The translations under genes and the position numbers were made by a program. The notes below the pieces were generated by a model, which was given only the letters and a program-made list of their open reading frames with translations, made no database searches and had not been told where the DNA came from. Shown here piece after piece: positions 6,505-15,600 of a DNA stretch of 46,069 nt (positions are counted from its first letter, which is position 1; each line of letters opens with the position of its first letter). Source of the stretch: Bacteroidales bacterium (GTDB taxonomy: Bacteria; Bacteroidota; Bacteroidia; Bacteroidales; UBA932); the NCBI GenBank assembly GCA_029009115.1, contig JAQXJU010000078.1:1-46069 (forward strand), written 5' to 3'.

Positions 6505-7932
6505 ATGAAGATATGTGTAGGACTGTCCGGTGGGGTCGATTCGAGTGTCGCCGCTTTGCTTCTGAAGCGTCAGGGTTATGATGTCTTTGCGATGTTTATG
6601 CAGAACTGGCACGATGCAGACGCGACTCTTCACGGCGATTGCGAATGGGAGGAGGACAGGTTCGTGGCGGAACTTGTCGCCAGAAAGATCGGCATCCCTT
6701 TTTATTTTGTGGACCTGAGCAAGGAATACAGGGCCAAGGTCGTTGATTATATGTTCAACGAGTATTCCAGGGGACGCACTCCCAATCCCGACGTGCTTTG
6801 CAACCGCGAAATCAAATTTGACGCATTTCTTCAGGCTGCCCGGAAGTTGGGCGCCGATGCCGTAGCCACAGGTCATTATTGCCGCAAGGCCCCCCTTGTG
6901 AATGCCCGTGGAGAAGTCCTCACCGATGCCGCCGGAAAGCCTCTTTGGAGACTTCTCGAGGGGGTAGATCCCGGAAAAGACCAGAGCTATTTCCTTTGTC
7001 AGCTTAATCAGGAGCAGCTTTCAAGCGCTCTCTTCCCCATAGGAGATTTGTGCAAGAGCGAAGTACGCAGACTTGCAGCGGAAGCCGACCTGCCATCCGC
7101 CGACAAAAAGGACTCTCAGGGTATATGCTTCGTAGGCAAGGTGGATCTTCCGACCTTCCTGAAGCAGAAGCTTTCGCCCGAGCCCGGGGATATAGTTGAA
7201 GTTTACAGGAACTATTTCGATTCCTGTCCGGAGTATATCTTCCAGCAGGAAGTTCTTTCGGGCCTGTGCGAGAATGGGGAAAGGGCTGAACTTATCAGCC
7301 GATACATCTCTGAAGACAAGTCAGCAGGCGAAGTGAGAAACCGCTATGACCCTTCGAGGTTGGCGCAGCTTGACGATTCCACTCTCAATGCCCTGTCTAA
7401 GAGCATCCCTATCAGGATTGAATTCGAATCCGAGACTTACCGCAGCGGGAAGCATCATATCAAAAAGACTCGCTGGAAGGACAATCCCTTCGGGAAAATC
7501 ATTGGTACCCACGAGGGGGCGCAGTTCTACACCGTAGGGCAGCGCAAGGGACTTTCCGTGGGAGGACACAAGGACTCAGTTTTCGTAATTGGGACAGACC
7601 CGGCAAGAAGACGCATCTATGTGGGCGAAGGGCACTCGCATCCCGGATTGAGCCGGAGCGTGCTGAAGATTGCCGCGGAAGAGATACACTGGATAATCCC
7701 CGGCAGCGAGATGGGAATTGGGGAACAGAGGCGCTGCCGCGTTCGAATACGCTACCGCCAGCCTCTGCAGGATGCGACTCTGCTGCGGCGCGAAAGCGGC
7801 TTGTATATTATTTTCGATTCTCCGCAAAGAGGGATTACGCCCGGCCAGTTCGCAGCCTGGCACGCAATGCCGGAGGAGGACTCTGAAAACGCGGAGTACC
7901 CCGAACTTCTTGGAAGCGGAGTGATAGCCTGA
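6505..7932 (+). CDS. mnmA: tRNA-specific 2-thiouridylase MnmA with large internal insertion
   Basis: The protein has 475 residues; typical members have about 350-390. The ATP pyrophosphatase P-loop GLSGGVDSS (residues 7-15) and catalytic cysteines Cys99 (PDVLCNREIKF) and Cys208 (DSQGICFVGK) are all present, as is FYTVGQRKGL. It thiolates C2 of the wobble uridine 34 in Lys, Glu and Gln tRNAs. Between GDIVEV and GKIIGTHEGAQ (about residues 234-328) sits an insertion of about 95 residues with many charged and aromatic residues, where other MnmA proteins have a short turn. The ATG at 6505 follows the promoter directly; the longer frame starting at 6394 crosses the promoter and is not used. Confidence 0.94.
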   Translation: MKICVGLSGGVDSSVAALLLKRQGYDVFAMFMQNWHDADATLHGDCEWEEDRFVAELVARKIGIPFYFVDLSKEYRAKVVDYMFNEYSRGRTPNPDVLCNREIKFDAFLQAARKLGADAVATGHYCRKAPLVNARGEVLTDAAGKPLWRLLEGVDPGKDQSYFLCQLNQEQLSSALFPIGDLCKSEVRRLAAEADLPSADKKDSQGICFVGKVDLPTFLKQKLSPEPGDIVEVYRNYFDSCPEYIFQQEVLSGLCENGERAELISRYISEDKSAGEVRNRYDPSRLAQLDDSTLNALSKSIPIRIEFESETYRSGKHHIKKTRWKDNPFGKIIGTHEGAQFYTVGQRKGLSVGGHKDSVFVIGTDPARRRIYVGEGHSHPGLSRSVLKIAAEEIHWIIPGSEMGIGEQRRCRVRIRYRQPLQDATLLRRESGLYIIFDSPQRGITPGQFAAWHAMPEEDSENAEYPELLGSGVIA

Positions 7933-7938
7933 GCCTCA

Positions 7939-7969
7939 AGCGACCGGATGCCCAGAGCGACCGGATGCC
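7939..7969. repeat. Short tandem direct repeat between mnmA and the radical SAM gene
   Basis: AGCGACCGGATGCC occurs at 7939-7952 and again at 7956-7969, a 17-nt period, in the 46-nt gap between two convergent genes. No terminator hairpin is visible there. Confidence 0.75.
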
Positions 7970-7978
7970 TCAACCCAC

Positions 7979-8887
7979 CTACATCCTGAGCTTGAATCCC
8001 GCAAGAAGGGTGTCGGGGCAGAAATTGAAGACCGAAGCCATTTCACCTGCCATACAGAATCCGCACTCGCGGCAAAGAGGAGTGCCGTATCCGCTGCACA
8101 GGCCCCTTGAACCATCGGGATAGCAGAAGTCTGTAACGAAGCAGCGGCTGCCCAGATCTTTCTTTCCCAAAGCATTGAGTTTCATCTTCTTGAGACCTGA
8201 CACCGAATTCATTATAGGATACCCCTTGCGCTTGCAGGCTATTACTTTGTCTATCAGTTCGGCCTTCTTGTCGGCAGGGAGACTCAGGTACTCAGTCCCG
8301 GGATAAGGGGTATGGAAGTTGACTGATATCTGCTCGATTGCCGGGTTGCTTCGGGCATAATCGAGGGCATCCTCCAGAGACTCCCAATTCAGGGAGTTGA
8401 CTACCATATTGACGCAGACGTGTTTCTTTCCGCATTTTGAGATATTCTCCTCAAGGCGCTTGAAACTACCTTCGCCGCGGATTGAATCGTGGTAGCTGCC
8501 TACCCCGTCCATCGACACCCATATGGAATGGGGGTGTATCCAGGAGAAGTCCTGCTGGGCATTGGTCGTTACGGTAACTGAGAAGAAACCCATCGACACG
8601 GCAGCATCGATGAGGTCATTGATGGTTCTGCCCTCTTCTTTCCAGAGGGTGGGCTCGCCGCCTTCGAGGTCTATGAAACGGGAACCGGCCTTGTAGGAGA
8701 GGCGCATATCCTCAAGTATGTCAGCGTAGCTGCGCTGGACATATCCGGCGCTTCCGTAAACCGAGCAGTGCTTGCAGCGCAGATTGCATTTGTCTGTTAT
8801 GAAAAGAACAGTCTGCAGAGGGGCCCTGCGTCCAAGAAAACGGGCTCTGAGGAACCACTGAGCAAGGTAGAAATATTGCTTGATCAT
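7979..8887 (-). CDS. Radical SAM protein (Bacteroidales family, function unknown)
   Basis: The protein has 302 residues. The radical SAM cluster motif CX3CX2C is Cys34, Cys38 and Cys41 (DKCNLRCKHC), followed by the SAM-contacting EGGEPTLW (glycine-rich GGEP motif). The C-terminal part has further clustered cysteines (RCFVTDFC, LCSGYG, LCRECGFC), consistent with an auxiliary iron-sulfur cluster of SPASM/twitch type. The final FCPDTLLAGFKLRM is typical of a conserved Bacteroidales family. It overlaps the UbiA gene by 4 nt (ATGA) and is the last of four tightly packed genes, so it probably works in the same process as the prenyltransferase. The substrate is unknown. Confidence 0.85.
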   Translation of the reverse strand: MIKQYFYLAQWFLRARFLGRRAPLQTVLFITDKCNLRCKHCSVYGSAGYVQRSYADILEDMRLSYKAGSRFIDLEGGEPTLWKEEGRTINDLIDAAVSMGFFSVTVTTNAQQDFSWIHPHSIWVSMDGVGSYHDSIRGEGSFKRLEENISKCGKKHVCVNMVVNSLNWESLEDALDYARSNPAIEQISVNFHTPYPGTEYLSLPADKKAELIDKVIACKRKGYPIMNSVSGLKKMKLNALGKKDLGSRCFVTDFCYPDGSRGLCSGYGTPLCRECGFCMAGEMASVFNFCPDTLLAGFKLRM

Positions 8888-9915
8888 ATCACGAGACAGA
8901 TGTGTACGATAATAACTGTAAGGCAGAAGAACGTATCGATGTTGCGGGCAAGCAGCCAGCGGAAGAGGAACCAGTCAAGGCCGGCATCAACTGCTGCCTT
9001 CCAGTCTCCCATAGGCCCCATCCACCAGCGGGGGATGTCTTTGCGGGGCTTTCCGTTTACGAACTTCCAGGTAGAAAGCACAAGACTGAGCGACATAGGC
9101 ACGGTGGCAAGGGTCAGAAGGAACCAGGGGCTCCAGTCGAAGAAAAGGATATCAGCAGCAAGGAACACAAAGGGCAGAAGGGCTAAAAGGGCAACGGCTG
9201 CCGTTCTGGAGGTGTTGCTGCGGAGAAGATGGGCGAAGGTAAACTTGCCGAGGCGTCTGTCGGCGCCGGTCTCCATCACGGAATGAACATAGACAATGTT
9301 GGTTACCAGGCAACCAACTCCAAGACTAAACAGAAGAAGGTCTGCCCTGAAGGCTGTTCCCGTCATAGCAGCGGCAGTGCCGAGTATGTTAAGAGGGCCG
9401 AAGATAAGGCCTATGACTACTTCTCCGAGTCCGTGATATCCGAGTCGCAGAGGTGCACCAGAGTACTCGATACCCAGAATGAGTCCTCCGAGTGCGTAGG
9501 CTGCGACAGCGGTTGCGGCACCTGGCCCGTTCATAAAGAACTGCCCTGCGACTACGCCAAGGCCCATAAGACCTGCGAATCCCAGAAAGAGTATGACGGC
9601 ACGGCGAAGGTCCTTCTCGGTGGCTTCGCCGGACAGGATATAGGCACATTTCTCCATCCTTGCCCTGACCGAGCCTTCGGCAACGAGAGTTGAGCGTATC
9701 TCTCCGGAAGGCAGGCCCTTGCGGTAGTCGAAAAGGTCGTCGGCAAGGTTCATCCCCAGATGCGCGGCGCATACTCCGAGGAATACCGGAATGGCGAAGA
9801 GCCAGCAGAAGCCATCCTGACCTATGGAAAGAACGATGGCAGTAAGGCAGGGAAGGGCACTTTGAGGAAGAGCTATCTTCCTGGCATTGTTCAACCAGAA
9901 TTTAAGTCCTTTCAT
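8884..9915 (-). CDS. UbiA-family prenyltransferase
   Basis: This is an integral membrane protein of 343 residues with about 8-9 hydrophobic segments. The first aspartate-rich motif is NLADDLFDYRKG (about residues 55-67), like NDYFDYKKG of MenA and UbiA. The second is around METGADRRLGKFTFA, matching the D-x-D/K-x-GK-T region that binds prenyl diphosphate through Mg2+. Such enzymes attach an isoprenoid chain to an aromatic or other acceptor (quinones, haem, lipids). It is not clearly MenA, which is why no symbol is given. It starts 3 nt after the preceding COG2509 flavoprotein stop and overlaps the radical SAM gene, arguing for a shared operon. Confidence 0.88.
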   Translation of the reverse strand: MKGLKFWLNNARKIALPQSALPCLTAIVLSIGQDGFCWLFAIPVFLGVCAAHLGMNLADDLFDYRKGLPSGEIRSTLVAEGSVRARMEKCAYILSGEATEKDLRRAVILFLGFAGLMGLGVVAGQFFMNGPGAATAVAAYALGGLILGIEYSGAPLRLGYHGLGEVVIGLIFGPLNILGTAAAMTGTAFRADLLLFSLGVGCLVTNIVYVHSVMETGADRRLGKFTFAHLLRSNTSRTAAVALLALLPFVFLAADILFFDWSPWFLLTLATVPMSLSLVLSTWKFVNGKPRKDIPRWWMGPMGDWKAAVDAGLDWFLFRWLLARNIDTFFCLTVIIVHICLVI

Positions 9916-9918
9916 CTT

Positions 9919-11493
9919 TTAGAGGAGTTTATCGGCAAGCAGTGCGGCACAGCGTATCCCGTCCACTGCCGAGGACACTATCCCGCCAGAGTATCCGGCT
10001 CCTTCACCGCAGGGGTAGATTCCGGGGATTGAGACGTATTCCAGGGTCTCTTCGTCACGGGGTATCCTTACGGGCGAGGACGTTCTGGATTCGACTCCGA
10101 GCAGGAGGGCTGAGTTGGTATAGTATCCTTTCATCGGAATGGAGGGGAAGGCCTTTCGCAGACGATCCGCCACGATGGAAGGAAGAAGTTCGTGAAGAGG
10201 TACGGATACTATCCCCGGATGGTATGAACTCTCGGGAAGACGGCGGGTCAGGCGCCCGACGCAGAAGTCTTCCATCCTCTGGGCGGGGGCTGCCATAGCA
10301 TTCGAAGAGGCCGCAGGAGAGTGCTCGGCTCCATTGGCAAGTGCCTCTCTGACAGCAGTGTACATACGCCTTTCGACATCTCTTTGAAAGTCCATCAAAC
10401 GGAAGGGGCTCTGCCCGGGAACATCTTCGGGCTCGATTTGAACTACAACTCCGGCATTGGCCAGTTTTCCGCTGCGGGAGGAGTTGGACATCCCGTTGAG
10501 GACGACGCTTCCCTCTTCGGTAGAGGAAGGGACAAGAATTCCTCCGGGGCACATACAGAATGAGAAGACTCCCCTGCCGTCAACCTGACGGACGAACGAG
10601 TACTCTGCCGCAGGGAGCGAAGGGAGACGGCGGTCGCCGTAGCGTATCCAGTTTATCTTGTCCTGGGGATGTTCCACGCGGACTCCCAGGGCAAAGCCCT
10701 TGGCTTCGAGAGAGCCTCCCATAGCCGAGAGCATCTCATATACGTCACGGGCGGAATGACCTGTAGCAAGAATAATCTTGGGGGCACGATAGACTTCGCC
10801 ATCGGCACAGCGCACCGAAAAATCGCCGTCGGAGCCTTCAATGGCGCAGACTCTGGAATTGAAATGATATTCTCCTGAGTGCCTGAGGACCTCGTTGCGG
10901 AGTTTCTCGACTATTGACGGAAGTTTGTCCGAGCCTATGTGGGGATGGGCATCGATGAGTATGTCGGGCGATGCTCCCGCCTCTACGAGACGGTACAGGA
11001 CCTCACGGTTGTCGCCCCTCTTTGAGGAACGGGTATAGAGTTTGCCGTCGGAGAAGGCCCCGGCTCCGCCTTCACCGTAGCAATAGTTTGAATCGGGATT
11101 CACTATGCCCTTGCGGGACAGCAGTGCCATATCTGCCTTGCGTGCGTGGACGTCCCTGCCCCTTTCGAGGACTATGGGCCTGACCCCGCAGCTCAGCAGC
11201 TTCAGCGCGGCGAAAAGACCGGCAGGACCGGCTCCGACCACTATTGCGCAAGGGGCGGAAGAGGCATCTTTCAGCGGGGGGAGGATGTAGGGCTGATATT
11301 CGTCAGGAGAATCATATACCTCGGCCTTCCAGCGGCAGACTATCTCGCCCCGGGCATCTATCGAACGGCGGGTAATCACGCAGAAGGGATTGGACTTGGA
11401 TGGAAGCCCGAGACGACGGCGGGCTTGGGCGGCGAGCTGCTCCTTGGTAGGGCGCACTCCGACCGGCAGTGAGAATTCGATTTCAGCTTTCAT
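9919..11493 (-). CDS. FAD-dependent dehydrogenase, COG2509 family
   Basis: The protein has 524 residues. After an N-terminal domain of about 85 residues comes the FAD dinucleotide fold IVVGAGPAGLFAALKLL, then the family signatures GEGGAGAFSDGKLYTRS, the FCMCPGG stretch and the C-terminal CGEGAGYSGGIVSSAVDGIR. These mark COG2509, an uncharacterised NAD(P)/FAD-dependent oxidoreductase family common in Bacteroidota and Firmicutes. Its ATG overlaps the tsaD stop by 1 nt (TGATG), and UbiA follows 3 nt after its stop. Translation is thus probably coupled across the operon. The substrate cannot be inferred. Confidence 0.88.
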   Translation of the reverse strand: MKAEIEFSLPVGVRPTKEQLAAQARRRLGLPSKSNPFCVITRRSIDARGEIVCRWKAEVYDSPDEYQPYILPPLKDASSAPCAIVVGAGPAGLFAALKLLSCGVRPIVLERGRDVHARKADMALLSRKGIVNPDSNYCYGEGGAGAFSDGKLYTRSSKRGDNREVLYRLVEAGASPDILIDAHPHIGSDKLPSIVEKLRNEVLRHSGEYHFNSRVCAIEGSDGDFSVRCADGEVYRAPKIILATGHSARDVYEMLSAMGGSLEAKGFALGVRVEHPQDKINWIRYGDRRLPSLPAAEYSFVRQVDGRGVFSFCMCPGGILVPSSTEEGSVVLNGMSNSSRSGKLANAGVVVQIEPEDVPGQSPFRLMDFQRDVERRMYTAVREALANGAEHSPAASSNAMAAPAQRMEDFCVGRLTRRLPESSYHPGIVSVPLHELLPSIVADRLRKAFPSIPMKGYYTNSALLLGVESRTSSPVRIPRDEETLEYVSIPGIYPCGEGAGYSGGIVSSAVDGIRCAALLADKLL

Positions 11494-12515
11494 CAGAAGT
11501 CGGCAATCCGTGATACGGGGGCTATGTCGAGGGGTGCCCTCTCCCCTGCCAGATAATGGAAGTATCCGGCTACGGCAATCATTGCCGCGTTATCGGTAGT
11601 GAACTTTAACTCAGGCAGATAGGTATTCCACCCACGCTTGCGGCCTTCCGCTTCGACGCGCGCCCTGAGCCCGCTGTTGGCAGCAACGCCACCGCCAATG
11701 GCGATTTCCTTGATTCCGGTCTGTCGCACTGCCTTGATAAGCTTATCCATCAGAATGTCTATCAGGCACTTCTGGAACGAGGCGCAGATATCCTCCTTGT
11801 TCTTGTCCATAAAAAGAGGGTCTTTGGCCATCTCGTCGCGGACGAAGTACAGAAGGGAGGTCTTGACCCCGCTGAAAGAGTAGTCTAATCCATCGATATG
11901 AGGCTTGGCGAAGTGGAATCTGTCGGGATTGCCTTCCTTTGCGAGCCTGTCGATTATCGGACCTCCCGGGTAACCGAGGCCCAGCATCTTGGAGCACTTG
12001 TCGAAGGCCTCGCCGACGGCATCGTCTATGGTCTGACCGAGGATTTCGAAATCCAGAGGAGAATTCACCTTGACTATCTGGGAGTTGCCTCCCGAAACCA
12101 GCAGGCACAGATACGGGAAGGAGGGTTCGCGGACAGGCTGCCCCTGCTGGCGTATGAATCCGGCCAGAACGTGCCCCTGAAGGTGGTTGACCATAACCAT
12201 AGGCACTTCCAGCGACAGGCTGAGAGCTTTGGCGAAGGAAGTTCCCACAAGTAGCGAGCCAAGCAGCCCTGGCCCCCTTGTGAAGGCTATGGCGCTCAGC
12301 TCCGAAGGGGCTACGCCGGCTCGTGAAAGAGCCTCGCTCACCACCGGAATTATGTTTTGCTCGTGGGCTCTCGAGGCGAGCTCGGGGACTACCCCGCCGT
12401 ATGCCCTGTGGACATCCTGACTTGCGATTACATTGGAGAGCAGCACCCTGTCGGAAATGACTGCCGCTGAAGTGTCGTCGCAGGAGGATTCGATTCCAAG
12501 TATGATATCTGCCAT
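11493..12515 (-). CDS. tsaD: tRNA N6-adenosine threonylcarbamoyltransferase TsaD
   Basis: The protein has 340 residues, the family's normal length. It has the ASKHA-fold signature ILGIESSCDDTSAAV at the start, the metal-binding His pair in VNHLQGHVLAG, SGGNSQIV, and IGGGVAANSGLR. With TsaB and TsaE it transfers threonylcarbamoyl from TC-AMP to A37 of ANN-decoding tRNAs. The ATG at 12515 is fixed by the MADIILGIESS start; the open frame continuing upstream is an antisense shadow of tamB. A -7 box at 12536-12543 fits this start. It heads the operon tsaD-COG2509-UbiA-radical SAM and is divergent from tamB, a common Bacteroidota pairing. Confidence 0.97.
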   Translation of the reverse strand: MADIILGIESSCDDTSAAVISDRVLLSNVIASQDVHRAYGGVVPELASRAHEQNIIPVVSEALSRAGVAPSELSAIAFTRGPGLLGSLLVGTSFAKALSLSLEVPMVMVNHLQGHVLAGFIRQQGQPVREPSFPYLCLLVSGGNSQIVKVNSPLDFEILGQTIDDAVGEAFDKCSKMLGLGYPGGPIIDRLAKEGNPDRFHFAKPHIDGLDYSFSGVKTSLLYFVRDEMAKDPLFMDKNKEDICASFQKCLIDILMDKLIKAVRQTGIKEIAIGGGVAANSGLRARVEAEGRKRGWNTYLPELKFTTDNAAMIAVAGYFHYLAGERAPLDIAPVSRIADF

Positions 12516-12535
12516 AAACTGTCCTGTTGGAGCTG

Positions 12536-12543
12536 CAAAATTA
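12536..12543 (-). promoter_or_regulatory. Probable -7 box of the tsaD operon
   Basis: On the minus strand this is TAATTTTG, an exact TAnnTTTG match about 20 nt upstream of the tsaD ATG. A -33 TTTG at the right distance is not evident. Confidence 0.5.
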
Positions 12544-12565
12544 CAAAATAATGAGGGATTTGTAT

Positions 12566-12573
12566 TATTTTTG
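12566..12573 (+). promoter_or_regulatory. Probable -7 box of the tamB operon
   Basis: TATTTTTG matches TAnnTTTG. It is only 22 bp from the divergent tsaD -7 box, so the two promoters overlap and may compete. No clear -33 element is seen. Confidence 0.45.
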
Positions 12574-12666
12574 TAGGTTAAGTCAGAAAACTGAAACGTA
12601 ATCGAAAAGACTCTGTCCATACTGGCACGCATTGCGGCATTCCTGCTGGTCCTGACACTGGGACTG

Positions 12667-15600
12667 GTGCTTGCCGTGCAGTTGCCCCGCATCCAGCAGG
12701 AACTGGCCTCAAAGGCTCTGGCCCGTCTGGAATCGGCCATCGACGGCAGGCTCGAGGTGGGAGAAATCCTTATCCAGCCATTCAATGCCGTAATGCTCAA
12801 GGACGTAAACATCATTGACAATAATCCTCTGAAGGAGACTCCCCTCCCCGGCTGGGAGCCTGTTGACACTCTCTTCCACGCAGACATCATCACTGCGACC
12901 CTGAAACTCAGCAATCTCATAAAGACCGAGGGCCTGCATCTCGGCAGGGTGACCCTTGACGGAGGGTCGATGCATCTGGTTATCGAAGACGGGGAATATC
13001 CCACCAACCTGGCCAGGATATTCAGAATAGTCGAAAAGGAGCACGAGAGAATAGAGAAAGGCAACATCTTCGACGCCTCAAAGATACGGGTGAAGGACTT
13101 CCGCTACAGGATGAGCGATGCGGCCAAGCCCCACCGCCCCAATGACGGCAGTTTCATAAACTGGCAGGACCTCGACCTGCGTGCACAACTCCGCGGACAT
13201 TCCCTGAGGCTGTCTAAGAGCAGGGTCAGCGGAGTGGTTGACAATCTTACGGCAGTAGAGAAATGCGGCTACCGCATAAGCAGGGCAAGCGGACGTGCCA
13301 GGGTCGGAATGGGAAAGACCGAAATTACAAACCTGCATCTGACCGACCTGTGGTCTGACCTGAGGATCGAAAGCTATACGATGAACTACGATTATTCCAA
13401 GGCCTTTTCAAAGTACATTTCTGATGTAAAGATGGGGCTGAAGATAAGGAAGGGTTCTATACTTTCATTCAAGTCGATGCACGCCTACATGGGGGTATTC
13501 CCCGGCAACGAGGCCGTCCTGCTTCTGGACAAAGGCTCCGCAAGCGGCTATGTCAATGACCTCAAGGTCGAGGATCTGAAGTTCATCGACCCCGACAGCG
13601 GCATCAGAGGAAGTCTTTCCTGCTCACTTCTCGGGCTTCCTGATATTCAGAATCTGGCCTTTGAGGCAACACTCAAAGACTTCAACGCCACCACAGCCGG
13701 TTTCGACCGAGCTTTCAGAATCTGGACCTCGGGGCAGGCCCCGGGAGTATCGTCTTATGCACCGGGACGCAGCATGACCCTCAACGCCAGCGCCAGGGGG
13801 AACCTCCGGAAGATGGACATCTCTCTTTCTTTGGGTTCGAGGATAGGCTCCCTCAAGGCACGGGCTGATATCCGCAACCTTCTGAACCCCTCACAGGGGC
13901 TGGATATCAGGGGTAATGTCAGCACCCGCGACCTCAACCTTGGTGTAATCCTTGATGCTTCTGCACTGGGGGCGGTAAGTCTTGAGAGCGGTCTGAAGGC
14001 CCATCTGAAGAAGGGTGAGAACTCGGTGACGATAGACTCGCTGAAGGTAAGCAGACTCGGAGCCCTGGGCTATGACTATACCAATATCGCCGCCACGGGG
14101 CGCTTCAGCGGAACTTCTTTCGACGGAAAGGTCATTTGCGACGACCCCAACCTCAACTTCCTCTTCCAGGGAATCTTCAACCTCTCGGGAAAGACATCGA
14201 ACGCCCTGTACAAGTTCTATGCAAATCTCGGATATGCCGACCTTGCCGCACTGAACATCTACAAACTCGGCGAGGCCAAGCTCTCGGGACAGGCCTATGC
14301 CAATTTTATGCGCATTTCAAGAGGAGACGTGATTGGGGACGTGGACATCCGCGACCTGGTATTGTCGGGAGAGGACGGGCACAAGAACATCGGAGACATA
14401 AGCATAGCCTCGCATTCCAACGACAATCTGCACCGGATTCAGTTCAAGTCCTCATTCGCAGATGGCGGATATGTGGGTGAACGGTCGTTTGCCGAACTCT
14501 TCGACGCTATACAGAATGTCACCACAAGACGCGATGTCCCGTCGCTGTATCCGGGCAGGCAGAAGGCAAATCCCGACAACGGGGCATCGGAACTGGAGTT
14601 CAATTTCCACGACAACTGGAACCTTCTTTCCTATTTTGTTCCGGATCTTTACATTGCCGACAGCACCTCTGTCCGGCTCCGCATAGACAAACGCGGGGTC
14701 CTGAACGGCAGCGTGGTGTCGCCAAGGGTGGCTTACGGTGCCAATTATGTGAAAGGCCTCGAACTGAAGCTGGACAATCTCGACAGTAGCATCAACTGCA
14801 TACTGTCGGGCAAGGAGATACGCCTGGGACCTCTCGGCTTCAAGGAAAGCACTCTCACTGCATTTGCCGAGAATGACAGTTTTGCCCTCGGATTCCATTA
14901 CGACAACATTGCCGGCCAGGGCAATTACGGCGAGATTTACATGACCGGAGAACTTGCGCGCGACTCCAGGGACTCGCTGGTCGTATCGGCCCACCCCCTG
15001 TACTCGTACATCAGGTTCAACGGAGAAAAGTGGGACATTGCCGAAAGTGACATCATAGTCAAGGGCGGAGAAGTTGAGGTTGACGGATTCAGAATCAGCA
15101 ACCTGAGCCAGAGCCTTACCGTTGACGGCAAGTATTCGCCCCACAGCACCGATACCCTCAGGCTGCAGCTGGAGAACTTCGACCTCTCGACCATTGACTA
15201 CTTCCTGACCAACCCTCTGGACTTGTCGGGAAGCGCATCGGCAACAGGAGAGCTGATTTCGCCTGCGGGCAGCGGATTCGGGATAAGCCTGAAGATGAAC
15301 TGCGACGATGTCAGGATTGCAGGCAACCCTGTGGGTAAGCTGGAACTCGAAGCAGACTGGGATCAGGTAATGGAGCAGTATGTTCTGAATCTGGAAGATA
15401 TTCTTGACGGAATGACCGTGCTTGCAGCAAATGGTTCTTATTCGCCTTCTGACAGGAGCCTTGAGGCAAACGCTACCCTGAACGCCTTCAGCCTCTCGCC
15501 GGTCCAGCCTTTCATTTCATCGGTGGCGGGGAGCCTGAGCGGAAGCCTCGATGGCCGTTTCTCAGTCGAGGGCACGCTCGACAGCCTAAGTTTCAGCGGA

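Noticed and set aside
6307..6876. Upstream extension of cdd to a protein of about 349 residues
   Set aside because: It crosses a consensus cdd promoter and lies antisense to mnmA; the deaminase fold is complete from ATG 6306.
8768..9286. Long open frames antisense to the radical SAM and UbiA genes
   Set aside because: Shadow frames made by biased third-codon positions in GC-rich genes; translations lack any domain or hydrophobic pattern. The same applies to frames antisense to dnaN, tamB, susC and the last lipoprotein.
12516..13067. Upstream extension of tsaD into the tamB region
   Set aside because: Antisense shadow of tamB; TsaD is full length from MADIILGIESS and has a -7 box just upstream.
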